A stretch of 13,775 bases of DNA. Origin: Verrucomicrobiales bacterium (GTDB lineage Bacteria > Verrucomicrobiota > Verrucomicrobiia > Verrucomicrobiales > Akkermansiaceae). The stretch spans positions 1-13,775 of the forward strand of contig DPWT01000242.1 in the NCBI GenBank assembly GCA_003527555.1, in the 5' to 3' direction. A program made the position numbers and the translations under genes. Below, piece by piece: positions 1-6,626 of this stretch (positions are counted from its first letter, which is position 1; every line of letters begins with the position of its first letter). Under the pieces are notes generated by a model, which was not told where the DNA came from, did not search any database, and worked only from the letters and a program-made list of their open reading frames with translations.

Positions 1-190
1 GGCAAATCACACCATGACCCTCGTGATCTTTCGGGACACGAAAAACCAAACGACAGACCGGGCAAACAAGACCCCTCCATGTGCGTTTTATTTTTAAGGC
101 ATCGGACACATGGAAACGATGTTACAGCAACCACCGAAGTGCAAGCCAGCAGTTACATGATTTACGTTTCTCAGCAAAAGACAAAAACTA
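1..190. other. Unassigned left edge
   Basis: Downstream flank of the PBP gene. No clear terminator, RNA gene or recognisable protein end is seen. Plus-strand frame 1 is open through 219 and frame 2 to the TAA at 95-97, so the tail of an upstream plus-strand gene is possible, but neither translation is recognisable. Confidence 0.4.
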
Positions 191-2650
191 TTAATCCTGA
201 TGAATTTCTACTCGCTTAGGACGATCTAGGGATATTGACGCCTTCTGGTCCTCCTTATCCAATTGATCAAGACTCGTAACACTATTGCCACGCTCATTGA
301 CACTTTGGTCCCGTGGGACAAAGTCAGGCTGATCCGTACCATATGGATCATCGCCAAGTAATAGCGGTTGCTTCGGCTGAATGGGCACAGCCAAAGCTGT
401 ATTGGGATTTCCTTGGGTAGGCACAAAGCTAAGTTGATCCGCAGGACCTAGTTCCCCCAAACTACCATGCACCTCACAGTAACCCGTAGGTTCGGCACCT
501 TTGACAAAAAGCTCGGTCATTGATGTAGATTTATAGGACTCCACGCCAGTAAGCGAATCACGATAATACTCCTGACAATGCCGTGTCTTTTTCAATCCCG
601 ACTTCGAACAAATATCAAGTTTCACAATGTTTTCAGGTATGTTAATAGGGGCTTTATCAAATACCTTTAGTGCAGCATTCATGGCTGACACCCAGGCAGG
701 CAAAACCGTTTCCCTGCTAAAAGCGCCGGGATAGATTGCTTTACGCGATCCGCTCCTAAACCCCATCCACATACCACAGGTGACTCGGCTGCTATATCCC
801 ACAAACCAGTTATCTGCAAAATCATAAGTAGTGCCTGTTTTACCTGCTATTGAGGATTTCTGAGTTATTGCTTTTGTTGCCCCCTTGCCAGTTCCGTCTC
901 GTAAGGCAGATTTCAACATGCTGTGCATAAGGTAAGCCGTCTGCTTTGATACCACCTGCTTTTGCTTCGAAACATCACGATGCTGGTAACGGGGAGTTCC
1001 AGATGCATCATCCACACGTTTAATAAAATGCATCGGAGCAGGCTCCTCACCTAAGTTTGGATAAACCGCGTATGCACGCACTAATGAGGGCAAACTCACA
1101 CTACCCGTCCCAACAAGCATTCGCGCCAGTAATTTAGTTTGAGGGAATGTCAGTCCGAATTTACGAGCGGTATCCACCACCGTGCCAAGACCAAGTTTTT
1201 TGCCCAGCCTGACAGATGCCGCTATTTTTGAAGCATTCAAAGCACGGCGCATAGAAACATCACCCTCATATCTTGGATCAAATCTTTCCATTCCCCATTC
1301 CCCCAAAATACCCTCGCGTCCATCCACCATGACAGCACGGTTATCCATTGGGCGATCAATGAGCATATCCATGAGTGACATGCCATTTTCAACTGCCGCG
1401 GTGTATATGAAGGGAAAAAATGCCGTGCCAATTGGCTTACTACCAGATTCGACAAAATCATACTGGTTGTGGGTGAAATCCCTACCACCCACATAGGCTA
1501 TCACCGCACCGCTTTTGTTGTCAATCATCAGCCCAGCACCTTGAAGATACTTGGGTTCCGTCTGTTTCATGCGATATTCTGCATATCGAGGATGTGAAAA
1601 ACCTTCATGATTTTCTGCTTTGGCTAGTTGCTCAACTAACCCAGCCTCCATGATCTGCTGCACATCCTTATCGATCGTGGTGTAAATTTTAAATCCACCC
1701 TCAGTCAGTGCATCCTCACCTAGGCGACTTCGCACCTCGCTGGCGATACGCTCGTAAAGGTGTGATGTTCCCCGACGGATCGGCTTTGGATTCAGTACAA
1801 CCGGATCCTTTTGCAGACGCTCACTCTCCTCAACTGTAATAAAATCCTCAGCAGCTAATCGTCGTAAAACTTGATTACGCGCTTTTTTATTTTCCTCCAG
1901 ATCGTTCAACGGCGAAATACGGGCTGGGTTTTTAATACAGCCCACCAGTGAAGCACACTCGGAGACGCTCAGATCTCTGGGCTCTTTACCAAAATACCCA
2001 AGCGAAGCAGAGCGTAATCCATAATAACCACTACCAAAAGGAATACGATTCAGATAAAACTCAAGAATTTCTCTCTTGCCATATGCCTTTTCAATCCTGA
2101 GGGCTAGAAATGCTTCCACTGCCTTGCGCTCAAGACCACTCTGATCTCTCTCATCGGCCTCCTCTTTGAGGTGAAACGCATTGCGCGCAAGCTGCTGAGT
2201 AAGAGTACTAGCTCCCTGAGTCTGTCTACCCGCCCTCCAATTCAACCAAGCCGCTCGAACAACTCCCACACGATCTACCCCATCGTGCTCAAAAAAACGT
2301 TGATCTTCGCCCGCCACTAATGCGTTGATAAAGTTGAGAGGCACATCTTTGATGCCAATCTTGTCACGGTTTTCGACAAAAATCCGGCCGATTTCTCGCC
2401 CCTTACGGTCAAGTATAAGACTGACAACTTCCACATCATCAATTTTTTTTAGGTCATATGTGGCTGCTTGCTCTTGGTATGGTTTGGTCATTATCCCAAA
2501 CATAAAATAAGCCACCACCGCAAAGATCAGCCCAAACAGCATCAGGTAAACGAGCCCTTTTAGCTTGAAGAACTTCCTTTTGCGGCGCTTGTTCTGAGTG
2601 CCGCCATATTTATAGACTATTTTGGATCGCTTCATCCCCATACTTTCCAT
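191..2650 (-). CDS. Class A penicillin-binding protein (PBP1A-like) with degenerate transpeptidase site
   Basis: Inner-membrane peptidoglycan synthase. A basic cytoplasmic N-terminus is followed by one membrane helix (about residues 33-54) and then a GT51 glycosyltransferase domain (about 95-260). This carries EDQRFFEHDG with catalytic Glu115, GASTLTQQ (146-153) and the RKAVEA...EFYLNRIPFG block (175-206), so lipid II polymerisation should be intact. The transpeptidase fold follows (about 365-650). Where the family has GSxFKPF this protein reads GTAFFPF: nucleophile Ser to Thr409, Lys to Phe412. The SxN motif reads SKI (474-476), while KTGT (604-607) is kept. Crosslinking activity is therefore doubtful. 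The C-terminal tail contains several Cys residues (CSKSG, ARHC-like, GYCEVHG). Residues are numbered from the ATG at 2650; the ATG at 2635 has a better Shine-Dalgarno (GGAAAG, 7-nt spacer) and may be the true start (814 aa). It is divergent from the methyltransferase gene. No mrcA symbol is given because of the altered active site. Confidence 0.93.
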   Translation of the reverse strand: MESMGMKRSKIVYKYGGTQNKRRKRKFFKLKGLVYLMLFGLIFAVVAYFMFGIMTKPYQEQAATYDLKKIDDVEVVSLILDRKGREIGRIFVENRDKIGIKDVPLNFINALVAGEDQRFFEHDGVDRVGVVRAAWLNWRAGRQTQGASTLTQQLARNAFHLKEEADERDQSGLERKAVEAFLALRIEKAYGKREILEFYLNRIPFGSGYYGLRSASLGYFGKEPRDLSVSECASLVGCIKNPARISPLNDLEENKKARNQVLRRLAAEDFITVEESERLQKDPVVLNPKPIRRGTSHLYERIASEVRSRLGEDALTEGGFKIYTTIDKDVQQIMEAGLVEQLAKAENHEGFSHPRYAEYRMKQTEPKYLQGAGLMIDNKSGAVIAYVGGRDFTHNQYDFVESGSKPIGTAFFPFIYTAAVENGMSLMDMLIDRPMDNRAVMVDGREGILGEWGMERFDPRYEGDVSMRRALNASKIAASVRLGKKLGLGTVVDTARKFGLTFPQTKLLARMLVGTGSVSLPSLVRAYAVYPNLGEEPAPMHFIKRVDDASGTPRYQHRDVSKQKQVVSKQTAYLMHSMLKSALRDGTGKGATKAITQKSSIAGKTGTTYDFADNWFVGYSSRVTCGMWMGFRSGSRKAIYPGAFSRETVLPAWVSAMNAALKVFDKAPINIPENIVKLDICSKSGLKKTRHCQEYYRDSLTGVESYKSTSMTELFVKGAEPTGYCEVHGSLGELGPADQLSFVPTQGNPNTALAVPIQPKQPLLLGDDPYGTDQPDFVPRDQSVNERGNSVTSLDQLDKEDQKASISLDRPKRVEIHQD

Positions 2651-2717
2651 TCGTTAGGCAAAGAATTTAAAACAAAATCCCCGCCCTGTTCCTTGCAACA
2701 CATATCCTGAGACCAAC

Positions 2718-3803
2718 ATGAAAGCAACCACAGCTTTGCAAGCCATCATCGCTGCTGAGATTGAAAGATCCGGCCCCATTCCGTTCTCACGATTTATGAA
2801 AATGGCACTTTATCAACCAAATGATGGCTATTATTCAAGTCATAGAAAAAAAACAGGTAAACAAGGCGACTTCATAACGAGCGTCACTGTGGGGTCGTGC
2901 TTTGGTTCGATTCTTGCGCGAAAACTGCATAGCTATTGGATAGAAACTGGAGCTTCGCAGCAATTTCATATCATCGAGCCGGGAGCCCATGACGGCACTC
3001 TAGCAGGTGATATTCTGGACGAAGCCGCAAGGTTCTCCCCAGATTTCTATCAGGTGATCCAATATCATCTTATCGAAACATCCGAGGCGCTTCGGAACAA
3101 TCATAGCGAACGACTCAGTGACGATCACGAAGGGCGATTCAACTCGCAGCCGACCATGAGCACAATCCACGTTCCCTGTGGTGCAGTCATTTCTAATGAA
3201 CTCATCGATGCCTTGCCCGTGGAGCTCGTCAAATTCGACAATGACCAATGGAAGAGGCAGATGGTGTGCATTAATGCTAATGGTAACTTCAGTTTCACCA
3301 ATGCAGAAATCGGGTCACAGGAAATCGCGCAATTTTTCGCCAGCCTCGGAACGGGATACCCCGATGGCTACACGACCGAATATAACACCGACATGGATGA
3401 GTTTGTGCGGTCAGCGGCAGATGCTCTTTCATCGGGAATCTTCATCACCATCGACTACGGGCATACTCAGGAAGATTACTACCACCGCGACCGAATAACA
3501 GGAACGTTGCAGACATACCACTCTCACCAAAAAGCAGAAAACCCACTACTTTGCCCAGGCGAGATCGACATCACGTCCCACGTGGATTTTTCCCGGCTTC
3601 AGGAGACAGCAGAAAACGCCGGATTCCACTCCCCTTGGTCAGGCTCTCAATCAAATTATCTTACCAAACACGCCAGATCATGGCTTCTCGAGATGGAGCA
3701 GAACCCGCAAAAGGCAGATATGGAAATGATCCGCCAATTTCAAACACTCACACACCCGTCAATGCTAGGCACAAGATTTTCTGTTCTAGAAATGCTCAAA
3801 TAA
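2718..3803 (+). CDS. SAM-dependent methyltransferase, MidA/NDUFAF7 family (COG1565-like)
   Basis: Putative class I methyltransferase of the family that includes mitochondrial NDUFAF7/MidA, which methylates an arginine of a complex I subunit. The bacterial substrate is not known to me. Family landmarks appear in order: MALYQPNDGYY near residues 29-39, GKQGDFITS (47-55), SAM-binding motif I as EPGAHDGTLA (87-96), VISNELIDALPV (157-168), TIDYGH (244-249), and PGEIDITSHVDF (280-291). Motif I has His91 where a Gly is common. At 361 aa the length is normal for the family. The ATG at 2718 is chosen because the conserved N-terminal helix begins directly after it; there is no clear Shine-Dalgarno. It is divergent from the PBP gene (67-nt gap) and 68 nt upstream of serA. 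Family confidence is high; the substrate is unknown. Confidence 0.9.
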   Translation: MKATTALQAIIAAEIERSGPIPFSRFMKMALYQPNDGYYSSHRKKTGKQGDFITSVTVGSCFGSILARKLHSYWIETGASQQFHIIEPGAHDGTLAGDILDEAARFSPDFYQVIQYHLIETSEALRNNHSERLSDDHEGRFNSQPTMSTIHVPCGAVISNELIDALPVELVKFDNDQWKRQMVCINANGNFSFTNAEIGSQEIAQFFASLGTGYPDGYTTEYNTDMDEFVRSAADALSSGIFITIDYGHTQEDYYHRDRITGTLQTYHSHQKAENPLLCPGEIDITSHVDFSRLQETAENAGFHSPWSGSQSNYLTKHARSWLLEMEQNPQKADMEMIRQFQTLTHPSMLGTRFSVLEMLK

Positions 3804-3835
3804 TGAGCCCAAATGAGAAATCTCTGCTCTAAGCT

Positions 3836-3864
3836 TTGACATTACCTCCAACAACACTTAAAGC
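3836..3864 (+). promoter_or_regulatory. Candidate sigma70-type promoter for serA, possibly leaderless
   Basis: A perfect TTGACA (3836-3841) is followed after 17 nt by TAAAGC (3859-3864), a weak match to TATAAT. Transcription would start about at the serA ATG (3872), which would explain why no Shine-Dalgarno is visible there. The weak -10 keeps this tentative. Confidence 0.3.
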
Positions 3865-3871
3865 GCACTTC

Positions 3872-5476
3872 ATGCCTAAACAGCGAATTCTCATATCAGA
3901 TCCTATTTCTGAAAAAGGAGTAGAACTTCTCAGTTCTCATCCTGAACTTGATGTAGATGTCAACACTGGACTCAGCCCCGAGGAACTCATCAAAATTATT
4001 CCGTCATACCACGGACTTATTATCCGCTCGCAGACTAAAGTGACTGCTGAGGTTCTGGATGCCGCTACCGAGCTTAAAGCCGTTGGCCGCGCAGGCGTTG
4101 GCGTTGACAACGTCGACCGAGATTCCGCCACCAATAAAGGCGTAATTGTGATGAACACACCAACTGGGAACACCATCTCCACTGCAGAGCTGGCATTCAC
4201 CCTAATGCTCTCAACAGCACGTAACATCGGACCAGCACACGCAGAGGTACTCAGTGGTAATTTTCCCGCCGCTCGCAAGGCCTACAAAGGCATCGAACTC
4301 AACAACAAACGCCTCGCCGTAATCGGCATGGGCCGCATCGGCGCTGAGTTCACTAAACGCGCACAAGCATTCGGTATGCACGTTGTAGGCTACGACCCGT
4401 TTTTGACCCAAGCTCGCGCTGATCAACTCAAAATCGAGCTCGCTAGTAGCCCCAATGAAGCACTAACAGGAGCCGACGTCGTAACCCTCCATGTGCCACT
4501 CACCGATGACACCAAGCACATCATCAATGCAGAGCGCCTCACCCTAATGAATAAAGGCGCATTGGTAATAAACTGCGCTCGGGGAGGCCTTATTGATGAA
4601 GATGCACTCAAAGCCGCCATCGACTCAGGGCATATTGCTGGATGCGGTCTTGATGTATACCAGAACGAACCTCCCGCTTCAGATCACGTGCTCTTCAGTC
4701 TCCCCAAGCATATTTCTTTCACACCGCACTTGGGTGCATCAACGAATGAGGCACAGGAAAACGTTGGTATCCAAGTCGCCGAACAGCTCCGCGATTTCCT
4801 GACCACCGGAGAGATCCGCAATGCCATCAACATGCCATCACTCGATGCCTCCGCACTCAAAGAAATAGGCGGCTATCTGGATCTCGCTAACTCATTGGGT
4901 AGATTCCTCGCCAAGCTAGGCCCAACTAATCCTGATGCTATCCGTGTTTCCTACCACGGTGATATCACAGAAAAAGACACTTCTCTCATTTCGCGCACTG
5001 TCTTGACGGGATACCTCGAAGCAGCTCGCCCCGACGGACAGGTCAACATCGTAAACTCCACAGCTGTCGCACATGATATGGGTCTGGAAGTTGCAGAATC
5101 TATCATCAATGCTTCCACAGAATACAGCGAGCTCATCATTGCCGAGCTCAGCAAGGGCAACAAAAAATTCCGTGTCGCCGGCACCATCATTGGGCAATCT
5201 CCAAGAATCGTCGGAATTGACCACCTCTATGTCGACACTAATATCAAAGGACATTTCCTTATCGTCCGTAATGATGACCGTCCAGGTATTGTCGGTTTAG
5301 TGGGATCTGCACTTGGTGAAGCAGGACTTAACATTGCCAATTTATCGCTTGCTCGCAATAAGTCAAAAGGTGACGCACTCAATGTTATCGAACTCGACAC
5401 CGCACCCAGCAACGAAATCATAGCCCAATTATCGGCATCTCCAGGAGTTCTGTCGGTTACCGCGGTGAAAATCTAA
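3872..5476 (+). CDS. serA: D-3-phosphoglycerate dehydrogenase
   Basis: Catalyses NAD-dependent oxidation of 3-phosphoglycerate to 3-phosphohydroxypyruvate, the first step of serine biosynthesis, in the cytoplasm. The product is 534 aa, the long SerA form. Order: N-terminal substrate-binding lobe, Rossmann domain with GMGRIG (152-157), catalytic triad Arg237 (NCARGG), Glu266 (NEPP) and His286 (TPHLGAS), then the intervening allosteric-substrate-binding-like domain (about 310-450) and a C-terminal ACT domain (about 460-534, with NDDRPGIVG and GEAGLNIANLSL). The ACT domain suggests feedback by serine or another amino acid. A TTG at 3836 extends the frame by 12 residues but encodes no conserved sequence; the ATG at 3872 starts right before the conserved MPKQRILISDPISEKG. 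Confidence 0.96.
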   Translation: MPKQRILISDPISEKGVELLSSHPELDVDVNTGLSPEELIKIIPSYHGLIIRSQTKVTAEVLDAATELKAVGRAGVGVDNVDRDSATNKGVIVMNTPTGNTISTAELAFTLMLSTARNIGPAHAEVLSGNFPAARKAYKGIELNNKRLAVIGMGRIGAEFTKRAQAFGMHVVGYDPFLTQARADQLKIELASSPNEALTGADVVTLHVPLTDDTKHIINAERLTLMNKGALVINCARGGLIDEDALKAAIDSGHIAGCGLDVYQNEPPASDHVLFSLPKHISFTPHLGASTNEAQENVGIQVAEQLRDFLTTGEIRNAINMPSLDASALKEIGGYLDLANSLGRFLAKLGPTNPDAIRVSYHGDITEKDTSLISRTVLTGYLEAARPDGQVNIVNSTAVAHDMGLEVAESIINASTEYSELIIAELSKGNKKFRVAGTIIGQSPRIVGIDHLYVDTNIKGHFLIVRNDDRPGIVGLVGSALGEAGLNIANLSLARNKSKGDALNVIELDTAPSNEIIAQLSASPGVLSVTAVKI

Positions 5477-5499
5477 GTCTTTTTTCCAGAAATAGACTT
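5475..5499 (+). other. Short inverted repeat after serA
   Basis: AAGTCT (5475-5480) and AGACTT (5494-5499) can form a 6-bp stem overlapping the serA stop, with a few more A-T pairs possible inside. It is AT-rich and followed only by TTTACA, so it is at best a weak terminator or a 3'-end stabiliser. Confidence 0.3.
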
Positions 5500-5525
5500 T
5501 ACACAACAGATCACCTAGCTATTTT
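5498..5525 (+). promoter_or_regulatory. Candidate promoter for rpmJ
   Basis: TTTACA (5498-5503), a 16-nt spacer and TATTTT (5520-5525) resemble a sigma70 promoter. It would give rpmJ a leader of roughly 50 nt, largely free of G, with no clear Shine-Dalgarno before the ATG at 5586. Confidence 0.35.
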
Positions 5526-5585
5526 CCCGCCCCTGCCTGTCCCCAGTAACACGATTATCCATCATTTTCAAACCAATCAACCACC

Positions 5586-5750
5586 ATGAAAGTTCTTTCC
5601 TCACTCATGTCCATGAAAAAGCGTCACGAAGACTGCCAAGTCGTGAAACGTAAAGGCACTCTCTACGTCATCTGTAAGAGTAATCCTAAATTTAAAGCTC
5701 GCCAAGGCGCTACAAAAGGCACCCGCCTCAGCAAAAAAGGCGTGAAGTAA
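5586..5750 (+). CDS. rpmJ: 50S ribosomal protein L36, type B (YkgO-like)
   Basis: A 54-residue basic protein of the large ribosomal subunit. It begins [20 protein letters not shown] and continues with [15 protein letters not shown], the unmistakable L36 pattern. Only two cysteines remain (in HEDC and VIC); the first CxxC of the classical zinc-ribbon form (KxxCRNC in E. coli RpmJ) is absent, so this is the zinc-independent C-minus type. A 14-residue Lys/Thr-rich tail (starting [11 protein letters not shown]) follows the conserved core. The gene stands alone between serA and a strong terminator rather than in the ribosomal protein operon, as is usual for type B L36. Confidence 0.93.
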   Translation: MKVLSSLMSMKKRHEDCQVVKRKGTLYVICKSNPKFKARQGATKGTRLSKKGVK

Positions 5751-5776
5751 ACGCCAAGGCTATCTCATTTTTTAAG

Positions 5777-5809
5777 ACCCTTCTCCGATGTCTCGGAGAG
5801 GGGTTTTTT
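5777..5809 (+). terminator. Rho-independent terminator of rpmJ
   Basis: A 12-bp stem (5777-5788 pairing with 5793-5804, one G-U wobble), a 4-nt TGTC loop and a run of six T (5804-5809). It lies 26 nt after the rpmJ stop. The T run touches the stop codon of the convergent lipoprotein gene. On the minus strand the stem is followed by CTTAAAAAATG, so it should work mainly for the plus strand. Confidence 0.9.
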
Positions 5810-6542
5810 ATGTGGCTAAAATCTTTAATATTATCGCCTTCACTATCTTAACAATTCCAATAAAAACCAATAAAACCACTCCAAAAAGCAAGACATATAC
5901 CCACCATGGTATCGGCACGGGCGCAGTCATACTCATCGTGATCGGCTTACCTTTGAGGTCCGCAAGACCATATCGCCAGCGAAGCGTGCGACCATCTTTA
6001 GAAACCTCATGTGCGTTGCTCTCATCTACAGCCTCCGGCAAATGCACGACATAACGAAACTCAGCATTACCCAGTAAGATCGCAGAGTTACTTCCTACAT
6101 ATTGATCAATCAATGGTGCCAAATCAACCTCCCTGCGCAGTCGGGCGCTTAAACCCTGGGCTTTCACATCGATAGATCCCAAAATAGCATGCAAAATTTT
6201 ATCGGCCTTTGTTTGCGGTTCCGATGGACCATTACTTGGCAATATACCTCTAAGCTTGGTGATGTCGTCAGCTTCAATTCCAATTCTAATCACATATGCA
6301 CCTCGTTCCTTGTCTACACGATTCGTCACCAACCTAAGATTCTCATTACTGCCCACCCCCTGATCAATCGCTCTTACAAAGTCCGCTGCATCCTTTTCTT
6401 TCAGCAATAGCGGTGGGACACGATACTCTGCCTCTACTTTGGCCGATCCGTCTTTTTTGAGCCATACCTCCTCGTCCCCTTCAATGCATGATGTTAGTTG
6501 TATAGATAAAAATAACAGGATAATCAATCTAGTGAATCGCAT
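5808..6542 (-). CDS. Predicted lipoprotein with C-terminal membrane helix, function unknown
   Basis: A 244-aa protein from the ATG at 6542. It has a lipoprotein signal peptide (MRFTRL, hydrophobic core, lipobox LTSC with Cys19), a soluble region starting IEGDEEVWLKKDGSAKVEAEY and ending in a KGKPITMSM strand, then one hydrophobic helix (about 213-235) and a short basic tail. It would thus be fixed by both a lipid anchor and a helix. The layout, with a DG-containing beta-like start, resembles the LppM/DUF3153 type of bacterial lipoproteins, but I cannot claim homology. The reading frame extends upstream to 6632, but those 30 residues would mask the signal peptide and overlap the divergent sulfatase gene, so the shorter start is preferred. 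It is convergent with rpmJ and divergent from the sulfatase. Confidence 0.75.
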   Translation of the reverse strand: MRFTRLIILLFLSIQLTSCIEGDEEVWLKKDGSAKVEAEYRVPPLLLKEKDAADFVRAIDQGVGSNENLRLVTNRVDKERGAYVIRIGIEADDITKLRGILPSNGPSEPQTKADKILHAILGSIDVKAQGLSARLRREVDLAPLIDQYVGSNSAILLGNAEFRYVVHLPEAVDESNAHEVSKDGRTLRWRYGLADLKGKPITMSMTAPVPIPWWVYVLLFGVVLLVFIGIVKIVKAIILKILAT

Positions 6543-6591
6543 GGGTTTGAATGTGAATGGTCGACTCACCAAAGCAACTCCAAACCCACCA

Positions 6592-6619
6592 TTGACAGCA
6601 AACCCCCTATGCTTATCGT
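6592..6619 (+). promoter_or_regulatory. Candidate promoter of the sulfatase gene, possibly leaderless
   Basis: Perfect TTGACA (6592-6597), a 16-nt spacer and TATCGT (6614-6619; 4 of 6 to TATAAT). The expected start of transcription lies at or next to the ATG at 6627, which has no Shine-Dalgarno. The spacing matches that seen before serA. Confidence 0.35.
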
Positions 6620-6626
6620 CGAAGTC

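Noticed and set aside
1..219. Plus-strand open frame from the left edge
   Set aside because: The translation is unrecognisable, overlaps the PBP 3' end, and the length is compatible with chance.
1430..1447. SGSK in the PBP as the SxxK active-site motif
   Set aside because: It lies before the G-x-A-F-x-P-F-x-Y block that defines the site by alignment to PBP1A; the fit of GTAFFPF is much better.
3551..3832. 93-aa plus-strand ORF
   Set aside because: Shadow frame of the methyltransferase gene with no recognisable motif.
3836..3871. TTG start extending serA
   Set aside because: The 12 extra residues are not conserved in style, and the ATG at 3872 starts at the normal SerA N-terminus.
5777..5809. 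Terminator as bidirectional, also serving the lipoprotein gene
   Set aside because: On the minus strand the stem is followed by CTTAAAAAATG, not by a T run.
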